Shown here piece by piece: positions 1 through 8,765 of a stretch of 64,000 nucleotides of DNA (its first letter is position 1; the number at the start of each line of letters is the position of its first letter). This DNA is from Pseudofrankia coriaricola (GTDB lineage Bacteria; Actinomycetota; Actinomycetes; Frankiales; Frankiaceae): positions 43,699 to 107,698 of the forward strand of contig NZ_MBLO01000220.1 in NCBI RefSeq assembly GCF_001854805.1, in the 5' to 3' direction. The notes below the pieces were generated by a model, which saw only the letters and a program-made list of their open reading frames with translations, made no database searches and was not told the DNA's origin. A program made the translations under genes and the position numbers.

Positions 1-768
1 GGCACCCGGCCCCACCTCACCGTCACGACCACGATCGACGCGCTACTCGGCAAGGGCGCCGCCACCCCGGCGACCACCGGCCACGGCCTGCCGCTATCCC
101 ACGCCACCCTGGAACGAATCTGCTGCGACGCCCATCTCACACATATCCTTCTCTCCCAGGAAGGAATACCCCTCGAGCTCGGCCGCACCCGCCGTCTTGT
201 GCCACCGTCGCTACGCCGCGCCCTGGTCGTCCGGGACGGCGGGTGCACGTTTCCTGGTTGTCAGAAGAACGCTGCCTGGACAGACGCACACCACATCGTT
301 CACTGGCTTTCCGGCGGCGAGACAAACCTCGACAACCTCGCCCTGCTGTGCGGTTTCCACCACCGGGTCGTGCATCGCGGAGAATGGGCCGTCTCTATCG
401 GGTTGGACGGCCACCCATACTTCGTCCCGCCCTACTCCGTCGATCCCCAACGCAAGCCCCGCCGAAATCCCCTACACCGCGGCCTCGACCATCTTTACAC
501 CGGAATCTGGGAACCCCCAGCCCGCGCGGACGACACTCGACACGGCGACAACCCGGTCCGCCCGCCCGCCGACGACTGCTGCGCCAGCGAGACGGCCACT
601 TGCCCCGAGGCAGGCCGGCCCGACGACCGCTCGAACGCCCTCTTCGACGACACCTTCCTCGGCGAGGACGACGAGGACCGCGAGCACGACGACAGCGCAC
701 CGGCAACCGGCACCGGCCCGTCGACCAGCCACCCCGCCAGCGGACCAGCACCCGGTCCGCCAGCCTGA
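1..768 (+). CDS. DUF222/HNH endonuclease-like protein, 5' end outside window
   Basis: The reading frame is open from the first base, so only the C-terminal 255 residues are visible. An HNH nuclease motif is clear: a GGCTFPGC zinc-type segment, then DAHHIVHW, a Gly-Gly-x-Thr turn, DNLALLC and an FHHR-x-VH end. This layout is typical of the C-terminal HNH domain of DUF222 proteins, which are abundant in actinobacteria and often carried in mobile or repeated contexts. The tail after the HNH domain is Asp/Pro/Thr-rich and probably disordered. Such proteins are presumed DNA nucleases, but their cellular role is mostly unknown. The family call is good; the function is inference. Confidence 0.85.
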   Translation, partial: GTRPHLTVTTTIDALLGKGAATPATTGHGLPLSHATLERICCDAHLTHILLSQEGIPLELGRTRRLVPPSLRRALVVRDGGCTFPGCQKNAAWTDAHHIVHWLSGGETNLDNLALLCGFHHRVVHRGEWAVSIGLDGHPYFVPPYSVDPQRKPRRNPLHRGLDHLYTGIWEPPARADDTRHGDNPVRPPADDCCASETATCPEAGRPDDRSNALFDDTFLGEDDEDREHDDSAPATGTGPSTSHPASGPAPGPPA

Positions 769-888
769 CCTCCAGGCGTGGGGACGAGGTCGGCCTGCGC
801 CACATGGGCCGCTGGCCCTACCTGGAACACGGAGACCAGTCGCGCAAGCTGCTGGTCGAGAAACCGCGGACCATGCCGCGGATAGGCC

Positions 889-2817
889 GTGGGCTCGACG
901 CTCACGAGGGTGGCCAACTGGCCACGAAGCGGCGCATCGGTGTCGAAAGCCATGTCAAGATGGCTCCCCGTGGCCCCCCGACCCAGGACTCGTGCCCGTG
1001 GGCTACGCGCCGGTCGTCGGGCGGCTGTTCAGGCCGCGCTGGTCACCCTGCTCACCGCGACCGCGGTGGTGCTCGCCGAGCGGGGTACCGACGTCCCGAA
1101 GGACAAGGCCGAGGTGCTGTGGCAGCTCGGCTTCGGGATCTTCTCGACCATTCTCACCGCGCACACGATCGTCTTCGCGGTCAGCGCGGACGCCGAGTCG
1201 GTGTGGCCGTCGTTCACCGACGTCGTCATCGCGATCGCGTTGCCAGAATGGCTGGTCGTCGGCCTGGCCTCGATCCTGGTGGCCTCGGCCGGGGACATCG
1301 GCGGGGATCCAGATGTCATCAACGCCGGGCTGGCGCTGGTATCCATCCAGTCCGTTCTCGGGATCTACACGCTGCTGAAGTCGCTGCAGGCCCTCGGGGG
1401 CGAGGGACGGCGACGGTTCCTCGCGAATCTTGCTACCCGGGATCTGCGCCGGGCGGCCCGGCGGGGCAACCCTGTCCGGCTGAAGGACAAGCACCTGATC
1501 GAGGACTACCTGTCCGGGGTCGAGACGGCGATCGACCGGGGCGACGTCGCGAGCCTGTCTCAGCGGGCCGCGGAGATCGGCCTGTACTGCCGGGCGGACA
1601 GCGACCCGCGGGTGGCCCGTTGGCGGCTCGCCCTGCTGACATACCTCGTCGAGCGCATCGGCCGCGCCGTCCTGTATGACAACCTCACGGGCGATGCCGC
1701 CCGGGTCGCGTTACCGCAGCTCATCGATGGCACTCTGCAGTCCAGCTACCGACTGGCGGAGCTGACGCTGCCGGCCGGCGCGGCCTCGGACCTGGACAGC
1801 CGGGTAACCGAGGTCGAGTCCGCGGTCAGCCTGGGCCAGGTCTGCCGGGTGATCGGCTGGCTGCAGCAGGCCGCGCACGAGCTTCTGCAGCAGGAACCCG
1901 GCCATGTCGGCGCGCGGCAGATCATCGCATCCGTCCAGACGGGCCGGAAGCGGATCGTGCAGTTCGTCGACCCGGACCCGCCCGGGTTCTTCCGTGAGCA
2001 CGGCGACCCGTGGCCAGCGGGGCTGAGCGACCCGCGCGCGGTGCTGGTCTGGCTGTGGGCGCTGTGCGAGTTCGGCGGATCGTGGGTGGGCAGCGGGCTG
2101 TACATCCTCGCCGAGGTGCTCACCGGCGAGAAGTTCTACGGCAACTACTGGCACGGCGACTGCGTCATCACCGAGATCGAGCGACGGATCGGCCAGCACG
2201 GGCAGCACCCACACCGCCGCCGCGACCGCAAGACCGAGCTCGTCCTACGCGCCTGCGGCGGCCTGGACGCGATCTCGCTGGAACTGGCCGCCACAGTCAT
2301 CGCCGGACTGCGCAACTGGCGGTTCACCGCCCCGCCGGGCTACGAACAGGACCCGGCGTTCTCCTCCGATCGCCGCTACCTCAAGTCGCAGCTGTCGATG
2401 TTCTCTACGCATGACTGCCTGCCGAACGCTGAAGCCGCATTCGACTGGCTGGCGCGCACGCTGTCCGATCTGCCGACCGAACCATCGCTGTGGCGCCTCG
2501 TCCAGGCGGACTCGAACCGTTGGGGCCTGACCGAAGGTCTCGACCTGTACGGCCCCGCCGACCGCCCGGCCGCCGCCGTCCTCACCTCCCTGATCCGGCT
2601 GCTCACCCACCGCCCGGCCGAGGCCCGACGACTCGCCGACCTGCTGCCGCTGCCGCTGCTCGGCGGCGCGCTGCAGCTCGCCCGCTTCGCTTTGGCGACC
2701 ACGCCGTCCGCCGAGCCCGTGATGCTGACCTGGTCCGCAGACGGACACGCTCGCCTGGGCCCGCGACAGACCCAGGTCGACGAACTAATAGGCATCCTGG
2801 AAGCCGTGATGGCATGA
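889..2817 (+). CDS. Multi-pass membrane protein with large cytoplasmic C-terminal region, unknown function
   Basis: The longest form is 642 aa from a GTG. An ATG at 952 is an equally good start; neither has a strong ribosome-binding site. Four hydrophobic segments lie near residues 46-67, 82-103, 110-136 and 144-167, followed by about 470 residues of soluble, Leu/Ala-rich sequence. I do not recognise the family. Its stop overlaps the ATG of the next reading frame (ATGA at 2814), suggesting translational coupling. The region between the HNH gene and this start (769-888) has no clear signal. Confidence 0.7.
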   Translation: MGSTLTRVANWPRSGASVSKAMSRWLPVAPRPRTRARGLRAGRRAAVQAALVTLLTATAVVLAERGTDVPKDKAEVLWQLGFGIFSTILTAHTIVFAVSADAESVWPSFTDVVIAIALPEWLVVGLASILVASAGDIGGDPDVINAGLALVSIQSVLGIYTLLKSLQALGGEGRRRFLANLATRDLRRAARRGNPVRLKDKHLIEDYLSGVETAIDRGDVASLSQRAAEIGLYCRADSDPRVARWRLALLTYLVERIGRAVLYDNLTGDAARVALPQLIDGTLQSSYRLAELTLPAGAASDLDSRVTEVESAVSLGQVCRVIGWLQQAAHELLQQEPGHVGARQIIASVQTGRKRIVQFVDPDPPGFFREHGDPWPAGLSDPRAVLVWLWALCEFGGSWVGSGLYILAEVLTGEKFYGNYWHGDCVITEIERRIGQHGQHPHRRRDRKTELVLRACGGLDAISLELAATVIAGLRNWRFTAPPGYEQDPAFSSDRRYLKSQLSMFSTHDCLPNAEAAFDWLARTLSDLPTEPSLWRLVQADSNRWGLTEGLDLYGPADRPAAAVLTSLIRLLTHRPAEARRLADLLPLPLLGGALQLARFALATTPSAEPVMLTWSADGHARLGPRQTQVDELIGILEAVMA

Positions 2818-3379
2818 CCACCGCACCCGCGTCCATGAGCCGAGCCGAGTGGGAACGAGCCCTGGGCCAGGCGACCAGCGCGCCCGAGGTGCTCGTGATC
2901 CAGGTCAGCGCGGACTGGTTCACCGACGAGGCCTGGTTCCCTGTCCGCGATCAGCTCGACCTGTGCCTGTTCCGACGCGCCCTGGCCACGCCAGGCCCGT
3001 TCAACCTGCGCCGCATGATGCTCTACGACCACCCAGCAACCTGGGCGGCGACCCCGAGCGCTACCACCGGGCCGCAGGCGAGCACGGGAACTGGATCAGG
3101 CGAGTACGCCGCCAGCTCGCCGCCTGCGGAGCCGCAGGAAGCGCTGGCAAGGCCATGCCAGCCAGCCAGGACTACGAAGTACGCCAGCTCATCCTCGACC
3201 GGGTCGGCGCCGCGCCCCCACCACCGATCCCTGACGGCATCTGGTTCACCGATATGCCTGAGGCCGCGGAAAATGCCTGGCGAACCCCCGGGCTCATTCC
3301 TCTTGACCCCCACGAAGATCCGATTATCGGCCCCCACCGCGACCGCAACCCGCTCTGGCAGGGAGCCTTCCTTGACTGA
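2814..3379 (+). pseudogene. Hypothetical protein gene with an apparent frameshift
   Basis: Translation from the ATG at 2814 gives convincing protein (for example SADWFTDEAWFPVRDQLDL, then FNLRRMMLYDHP) up to about 3033. Sense then continues in another frame (GGDPERYHRAAGEHGNWIRR, then DGIWFTDMPEA) to a TGA at 3377-3379. Adding one base within the C-run near 3030-3033 joins the two halves into one protein of about 188 aa. The join lies in a CCACCC tract, so a slippage mutation or an assembly error are the simplest explanations. The gene overlaps the preceding gene by four bases and the following TTG start by eight bases, as expected of an operon member. I do not recognise the family. Confidence 0.6.
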
Positions 3380-4337
3380 GACCAGCGCCCAGCCCGGCCA
3401 TGCCTCGAGCGACGCCGCCGCCCCGGCGAGCTCTGGCGGCGGAGGCTCGACCACGGCCAGCGCCGCCCGCATCGACCCCGCGCTCGGGCTCAACCTGGTA
3501 CCCAGCCGTGAGTTGCAGGCTCGCCAGCAGCCGGTCAGCATCTGCGTGCCCGCGCACAACGAGGCGGCGACCATCACCGAGGTCGTTCATGACGCGCTGC
3601 GCGCCTTGAAGCTGCTCGGCGCGGACGGCGAGGTGATCGTCGCCGCGAGCGCCTGCACCGACGACTCCGCCGACCTCGCCGAACGGGCAGGCGCCCGAGT
3701 GATCGAGTGCGGCCGCGGTAAGGGCGTCGCGCTCAAGGCCGGGGTGGCAACCGCCAAAGGCGACATCATCGCCACCGTCGACGGCGACTTCCGCTATTTC
3801 GGCCCCGAACCCATCGCCGCGACCCTGCTGCGGCCCATCCTCTCCGGAACGGCCGACGCGACCATCGCCGACCTGTACTGGCGACCGCTCTACCCGCAGC
3901 TGACCTACTACGGCTTCTTCGCGCCGCTGGCCGGCCGGCTGTACCCAGAGATGCTTGCCAAGGTCGGCACCACACCCTGGTCCGGCCAACGCGCCGCGAT
4001 CCGCCCCCTGTGGAACGTCGACCTGCCGGACGACTTCACCGTGGAGATGGCTCTCAACCTCGCCTGGAATGACAGCTCCGCCCGGGTCCGTCCCGTCCTG
4101 TCGGACGACTGGACAAACCCCCAGCGCCCCAAACCCGATCTTCTTCGCGCCGAACTCGAAGTCATCCTCGCCCACGCCATCAGCACCGGCCGCCTGCGCC
4201 CGGACGGCACCGCCCCCGTTCTCGCCTGGTTCAACCACGTCCACGACTGCATGGCCACCTACCAACCCGGTGCCGACGACCCAGCGGAGTTCGAGACCAG
4301 GCTTCTACGCTTCAGCACGGAGGCGCTGGCAGCCTAG
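3372..4337 (+). CDS. Family 2 glycosyltransferase, GpgS-like
   Basis: A TTG start at 3372 overlaps the upstream stop (TTGACTGA) and has GGGAG just upstream. The protein is about 321 aa, starting with a Gly/Ser/Ala-rich leader of roughly 40 residues. The GT-A core follows: VSICVPAHNEAATI (nucleotide-sugar strand), VIVAASACTDDSAD, GRGKGVALKAG, and the DxD-like metal site in TVDGDFRYFGPE. The pattern resembles glucosyl-3-phosphoglycerate synthase and related NDP-sugar transferases. The acceptor cannot be read from sequence. It probably forms an operon with the membrane protein and the frameshifted gene upstream. Confidence 0.8.
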   Translation: MTETSAQPGHASSDAAAPASSGGGGSTTASAARIDPALGLNLVPSRELQARQQPVSICVPAHNEAATITEVVHDALRALKLLGADGEVIVAASACTDDSADLAERAGARVIECGRGKGVALKAGVATAKGDIIATVDGDFRYFGPEPIAATLLRPILSGTADATIADLYWRPLYPQLTYYGFFAPLAGRLYPEMLAKVGTTPWSGQRAAIRPLWNVDLPDDFTVEMALNLAWNDSSARVRPVLSDDWTNPQRPKPDLLRAELEVILAHAISTGRLRPDGTAPVLAWFNHVHDCMATYQPGADDPAEFETRLLRFSTEALAA

Positions 4338-4802
4338 CGAGGTCGCCGCTGCCAGGGGCAGACATTGCACGCCGCTTCGGCTACACCTATGTCGAGCAGC
4401 ATCGACGCCGTCACCTGGGCCGGCCTCGCGCCGTTCTGACAGCCCCCGCTCACCGACCTGTGCCACCGCGACGGACGGGCTGGCTCGTCGCCAGCGAGGA
4501 CGGCGTCGTTGTCGGGCTGACCTTCATTGTCGGCGCGGCCTGCTCATCACCCGCGACGGCTACCGGACAGCGCCATAATGATGGCTGCGACACTGCCTAG
4601 TGAGACAGCGTCCGACCGACCGACGATACCAAGATTGTCGCGTGACAGCGAACCTGCGCCAGTGCCAATGGGGACTGTTCTGTCGCTGATCACGTGCTGG
4701 TCGTCGCGGTCTTACGTTGATCGGGTGACGTCGTCGGTACCGGTTTGGATCGGGTCGATCCGCGACTACATCAAGATCTAAAGAGGTTGAAGATCATGAC
4801 GG
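4338..4802. other. Gene-poor stretch with degraded coding fragments
   Basis: No intact gene is seen. Short stretches look like remnants of coding sequence on the plus strand, for example RRFGYTYVEQH near 4370-4402 and GWLVASEDGVVVGLTFIVG near 4477-4535. They lie in different frames and are broken by stops. I could not assign them to a family. The base composition is less GC-rich than the flanking genes, fitting an eroding insertion zone. Confidence 0.4.
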
Positions 4803-5292
4803 ATCAACTTCGCCGTCGCGGATCACCTTGGCAGGCCATTCCGCCTGCTCCACACCGACATCCACCACAAGAACATGATCGCTAATAGCGGGTGGGCGTA
4901 CTTCCTCAACTGGGAGCTGGCTCTCTGGGGCGACCCCGTTTACGACTTGGCGGTACACCTCCACAAGATGGCCTACCAGCCCGACGAGGAGGAGCCCGCC
5001 AAAGCCGCTTGGCGCAACGCGGTCTCGCCCGAGACTGCGGCCGAGTGGACCACCGACCTCGACACCTACTTGGCCCACGAGTGCGTGAAATCCGCGGTCG
5101 GGGACACCGTCCGCTACTCCAAACTTATCGCCGCTGGCACCGAGTCACCAGCGGCCCAAGCAGCGCTCATCGACAAGCTCACCACCAAACTCCACGCCGC
5201 CCACACCTTCTGGCGCAGGGCGAATCCTCGACCGCGGCGAGGTGGACCGCCGTGTCCGCAGCCACATCCGCACGATCCGCGCCGCGGGATGA
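4803..5292 (+). pseudogene. Aminoglycoside phosphotransferase-family fragment
   Basis: The frame opens right after a TGA near 4799 and shows the C-terminal half of an APH/choline-kinase-type fold. The Brenner-type motif LLHTDIHHKNMI is followed by YFLNWELALWGDPVYDLAVHLHKM. In active relatives the metal-binding residue at the LNWE position is normally Asp, here it is Asn. The N-terminal lobe is missing and no start is present. Near 5215-5222 the sense moves to another frame, giving GRILDRGEVDRRVRSHIRTI and a TGA at 5290-5292. Truncation, frameshift and a lost metal ligand together indicate a dead gene. Confidence 0.65.
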
Positions 5293-5807
5293 TTTCCTCC
5301 GCCGATAGCTCAGGGACGTTGTTCAGAAGCTCGGCACCAACGCGCGAATCTTCGCCGCTGATGCCGGATTTTCGCCCGATCTAGAAGCCGCCGACGGGGT
5401 TTCGAAAAGTGTGGTCGCGGTGCCATCTGAAGTACCTCTCCCTGCCGCTCGTCCACCAAGAGGTTGACCGGCCGCGCAGTCGGTCGCGGGCGTAGTCCGC
5501 GACGCTGGGGGCATCGTTGACCTCGCCCGCCACTAACAGCTGACCGCCGGGGCCCACAGCGACGTACCCACGTTCGTATAGGCCATCGCACCCCAGCAGA
5601 CAAGCAAGCATCGCGACATTGTCGAAGTCCTTCCGCTCCTCCTCATTGCACGCGGCGCGCTTCTTGATATGCGCAGCTACAAGCAGGTTCACAGGAAAGG
5701 GTCGGCCACACAACGCGCATCGACGCGCGCCGACACGGAGTAGATGTTGCTTCAGCGCCTCCTGCTCCGCGCGTGCGGTCCGGACCACCAGTTTCTCGGT
5801 CTCGCCA

Positions 5808-5815
5808 GTAAATGT
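5808..5815. repeat. Left target-site duplication GTAAATGT
   Basis: This 8-bp direct repeat borders the left end of the 205-bp element. The identical copy is at 6021-6028. Confidence 0.85.
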
Positions 5816-6020
5816 GGCTCTGGCGCATATTCGGTGGTGACGTTCAGTGATCGCGTGGTGAGACGCCGCTTGCGTCTACTTTGTCCTGGTTGAGGCTTTC
5901 CAGCGCAGCGCGGCGGCGCCTGCCGGACCTCGCGAACGTCTGTGAGGTGGCCGATTTCGACCGCTTTGACCTCCACGACCGGCGCTAACGCACCGTTACC
6001 ACCGAATGTGCGCCAGAGCC
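5816..6020. mobile_element. 205-bp MITE with imperfect terminal inverted repeats
   Basis: The left end begins GGCTCTGGCGCATATTCGGT and the right end, read inward, begins GGCTCTGGCGCACATTCGGT. About 25 of the first 27 bases match. The element is flanked by perfect 8-bp direct repeats, GTAAATGT (5808-5815 and 6021-6028). Precise removal restores the reading frame of the host gene, so this is a genuine insertion. No transposase is encoded. An AT-rich 8-bp target duplication and ends starting GGCTCT resemble the ISL3 family, suggesting mobilisation in trans by such an element. The family assignment is inference. Confidence 0.85.
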
Positions 6021-6028
6021 GTAAATGT
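6021..6028. repeat. Right target-site duplication GTAAATGT
   Basis: This 8-bp direct repeat borders the right end of the 205-bp element and matches 5808-5815 exactly. Confidence 0.85.
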
Positions 6029-6851
6029 GACAGCCACCGGTTCGAGCACAGGAGCGCCGCCGGCATCCGGCCCCGCCGCCGCCCGAGGCTGGGTGCGGAC
6101 GTCAAGTGTCCAGGCCTCCGCGAGGACATCCGCGACCTCCTCCTTGATGACGAGGGCCGGCTGGACCACGGCGTTGGGCTTCCACCCGAGGAGGGGTGAT
6201 ATCTCGGAGAACGGGATCCGGACACCGCGCAGACCACTGATCGCATACATATGCTCCCAGGTCAGATCGTGCTTATCTCGCCCCCAGAGACGCTCCGCGA
6301 GACTCGGATTCCTGAACCGGTACGCAACGGTGCCGCCGGCGAACAGGGCCCGATCACTGTAGAAGAAAACCGCATCGTCGACATCGAAGGCTTCGATTGT
6401 GTGCTTGTTGCTACCACCTTTCCCGGGCGTGAGTCCCCACATAGGGGCGGCGCCAGACGGGAACAGATTATCGAGCGAGGATCGCTCGTCGGGTGTCAGA
6501 AGGTCCTCATGGTCCTGGAACCGCACAGGATTCTTGATCGTACGCCGGTATCTCCCCGCCACAGGAGCATTCTTCTGGTTCGCCGGTTGGATCAATATAC
6601 GCATCGGTTACCCCTGCCGACTATTTGCCCGCTCGACTGGGCGACCAGTGCCACCGCTCCACGGTCCACGCGGTACGCCGCGATTGCCCCGGCGGATCAG
6701 AAGGCCAGCCTGGCCGGCAACGCGATGCGCAGCGTACGGATCCGAAGATCGACCAGCTTTGGTTAGGTCACCTGTTCAGCGTGACGGTAGGCGCTGTCGG
6801 ACCCGACATACCTAACCCAGCAGGGGTACTACTGGCACGAAGGGCCGAGGC

Positions 6852-7340
6852 GGCCGTTTCCGCGGCCTGTACCTCGTCATCACCGAGACGCCGGCCTTCT
6901 ACGACGGAACGCAGGGCGTGCAGCGCCTCCCACCGCCGGCCCAGCGGCTGGCGACCGACCTCACCCCTCGGCCCGAAGTGGGACACGGGGAAGTCTGCGC
7001 AGATCCGGTTGGCCGGCTTCAGCGAAGCGTCGCTGGTGGAACTCGGCGGACAGGTACGCGGGCTGTCCACGGCTGGCGCGGCTGCGCGGATCGACAAACT
7101 CGTCAACGATGCCTACCTTGGCGGGCGGCTGGCTGGCTGGCGCGGTCGCCGGCAAGCTGGGCGAGAAGGTAGGTCACGCCCCGCCTGTTCCTAAAGATGC
7201 TCGTCGGCGACATCCTCGACCGCGTCGACGACTTCGACCCCCGCCGCGACTACCCCCTGACGATCGCGCCCGCCGAGATGACCGACCTCGAGCGCAACGC
7301 CGCCTCCCGCGCCGACGACATCGACCTGGACCTCGACTGA
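6852..7340 (+). pseudogene. brxD: brxD-like (BREX ATP-binding protein) C-terminal remnant
   Basis: Three blocks resemble the C-terminal third of BrxD/DUF2791 proteins. They are GRFRGLYLVITETPAFYDGT (frame of 6852), then SAQIRLAGFSEASLVELGG continuing to KLVNDAYL (frame of 6991), and finally VTPRLFLKMLVGDILDRVDD through to IDLDLD and a TGA at 7338. The correct frame changes at about 6965, 7120 and 7172, so at least three frameshifts are needed. The Walker region is not visible upstream. In type 2 BREX (Pgl) loci brxD is followed by brxHI, and a brxHI-like helicase gene lies downstream here. The gene is non-functional. Confidence 0.7.
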
Positions 7341-7476
7341 GCTCCCACCTGCGCGAAGACGCGCATGGTTGGCCGCGCGGTGCCGTACCCAGCCCTGCCA
7401 CCTGTGGTGGGGCGCGTACCACGCGCGAGTCTGCACGGCCCAACACGTCGCCCCAACTCCGCTGGTCTCATGGGGC

Positions 7477-7504
7477 TTGTGGTTCGGCTGACCCGAGCTA
7501 GACT
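7477..7504 (+). promoter_or_regulatory. Candidate promoter of the XRE-ImmA-PIN module
   Basis: TTGTGG (7477-7482) and TAGACT (7499-7504) are separated by 16 bases and resemble -35 and -10 boxes. Transcription would start within or just after the adjacent palindrome, so repressor binding there would block initiation. Confidence 0.4.
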
Positions 7505-7531
7505 TGAATCAGATGGTCACATCCTGATTCA
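7505..7531. promoter_or_regulatory. Inverted repeat operator upstream of XRE gene
   Basis: TGAATCAG and CTGATTCA form a perfect 8-bp inverted repeat with an 11-bp spacer. It sits just downstream of the candidate -10 box and 18 bases before the ATG of the XRE regulator. The position suggests autoregulation by that protein. Confidence 0.55.
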
Positions 7532-7548
7532 GAGAGGGGGTTGCTGGG

Positions 7549-7911
7549 ATGAAATCGATGGACCTTGAGCTGGTTGCCATGGCCGAGCGGATCAGGCAGG
7601 CCGTGAGCACTGCCCGGCTGACCCAGCGCGCTCTGGCTCAGGCCACGGGCATCTCGCAGCCGACGCTGTCTCGGATCATGACCGGCGAGCGGGCGGCCAA
7701 GATGCCTGAGATCATCGCGATCGCCGACGCAACCGGTCACACCGTGGCGGAGCTGACCGGCGTCGGGTCGGTGGCCGACCGCGTTCAGTGCGCGGCCCGC
7801 GCCACGGGCGAAGCCGAGATGGCCGAGATGCGCCAGGAGCTGCTGCACTTCCTTGACCTGGACGCCTACCTGGATGACCAGGGCATCCCGCCGCTTCCGG
7901 TGGTGCCATGA
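7549..7911 (+). CDS. XRE-family HTH regulator
   Basis: This is a 120-aa protein with a helix-turn-helix near residues 24-47 (LTQRALAQATGISQPTLSRI), followed by a leucine-rich helical tail. GAGAGGGGG precedes the ATG. The stop overlaps the ATG of the ImmA/IrrE-like gene (ATGA), and the next junction also overlaps, so the three genes form a tight operon. In such pairs the HTH protein is typically a repressor that is cleaved or regulated by the protease partner, or the antitoxin of the module. An operator-like palindrome lies just upstream. Confidence 0.9.
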   Translation: MKSMDLELVAMAERIRQAVSTARLTQRALAQATGISQPTLSRIMTGERAAKMPEIIAIADATGHTVAELTGVGSVADRVQCAARATGEAEMAEMRQELLHFLDLDAYLDDQGIPPLPVVP

Positions 7912-8765
7912 CGGCTGAAGCAGAGGGTAGGGAGGCGGCCGCGCGGTTCCGCCATGACCACCGGCTGGGAGTGCAGCCGCTGGGCGATCTTGTGTCGATC
8001 GTCGAGCAGGCCAGTGGCATCGATGTGGCGGTGCTCGATGTCGGCCCGGACGAGCATGGGCTCACAATGCGCGACCCGGCCCGAGACTCGGTGGTTATCG
8101 GGGTGGCGCGCACGAACCGGCCGATGCGGCAGCGCAGCACCCTCGCCCACGAGTTGGCGCACGTCCTGTTCGAGGACTGGGCCGACGAGCCGGAACGCTC
8201 GTGGAGCGAACGCCGGCCCGAGGAGGTACGCGCGGACGCGTTCGCCCGGCATCTGCTCATACCGGTGGACGGGCTGCGCGAGTTCCTCGGCAACCGCGAC
8301 CGCGGTGACACGACCCTGGTTCTGCTTTCTCAGGTGGTGCAGCGGTTCCTGGTATCCCCGGCGATCGCCGCGATCGCTCTTGAGCAGGCGGGGTACCTCG
8401 CTGAGACCATGAAGGCGACATGGATGACCCTCACCACTCCTTTACTCGCGTCCCGGTTCGGATGGATCGACCAGTACCGCGCCCTCGAAACCGAGTCCGA
8501 TCGACGTCGAGCTCCCCAACGGCTCCTCGCCCGTGCGATCAACGGCTACCAGGAGCGCGTCGTCTCCGCGCAAACTCTGGCCACGCTACGTGGCGTCAGC
8601 GTCGCGACCGTCGAGGCAGAGCTGTGTGAGGCAGGCATCGAGCCTCGAGAGCCACCCGTTCTCTGGACCGACAGCGCCGATCTCCCGGATGTGGACATCG
8701 ATCCAAGCGACCTGGACGACCTGGACGACCTGGACGACGAGCCTTCCGGGACCACCGAGCGATGA
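7908..8765 (+). CDS. ImmA/IrrE family metallopeptidase
   Basis: The protein has 285 aa. The zinc motif HELAH is at residues 81-85, and the downstream EEVRADAFARHLLIP block supplies the third ligand, probably Glu106. This is the canonical ImmA/IrrE/DUF955 signature, whose members cleave or derepress XRE-type repressors. The C-terminal half contains a helical region (SRFGWIDQYRAL) and ends in a strongly acidic Asp-Leu-Asp repeat made by a 9-bp tandem repeat near 8708-8735. It overlaps both neighbours by ATGA-type junctions, indicating coupled translation with the XRE regulator and the PIN-like protein. Confidence 0.9.
   Translation: MTAEAEGREAAARFRHDHRLGVQPLGDLVSIVEQASGIDVAVLDVGPDEHGLTMRDPARDSVVIGVARTNRPMRQRSTLAHELAHVLFEDWADEPERSWSERRPEEVRADAFARHLLIPVDGLREFLGNRDRGDTTLVLLSQVVQRFLVSPAIAAIALEQAGYLAETMKATWMTLTTPLLASRFGWIDQYRALETESDRRRAPQRLLARAINGYQERVVSAQTLATLRGVSVATVEAELCEAGIEPREPPVLWTDSADLPDVDIDPSDLDDLDDLDDEPSGTTER

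Larger units (their letters stand above)
5381..6604 (-). pseudogene. EVE-like/HNH restriction endonuclease gene interrupted by a MITE
   Basis: The N-terminal part starts at an ATG at 6604 with AGGGGT upstream. It contains an EVE/PUA-like segment (AVFFYSDRALFAGGTVAYRF, then TWEHMYAISGLRGVRIPF). The C-terminal part (5815 down to 5381) carries an HNH-type nuclease with CALCGRPFPVNLLVAAHI and a DNVAMLACLLGCD segment. Between them lies the 205-bp element at 5816-6020. Removing the element plus one 8-bp duplication restores a single 336-codon frame exactly through VAVTFTGETEKLVV. As it stands, translation enters the element and stops at 5996-5998. Fusions of base-modification readers with HNH nucleases usually restrict modified phage DNA. 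That role is inference for this gene. Confidence 0.8.

Noticed and set aside
2814-3379. Programmed -1 ribosomal frameshift
   Set aside because: No canonical slippery heptamer with a downstream pseudoknot was recognised; a simple indel in a C-run is sufficient.
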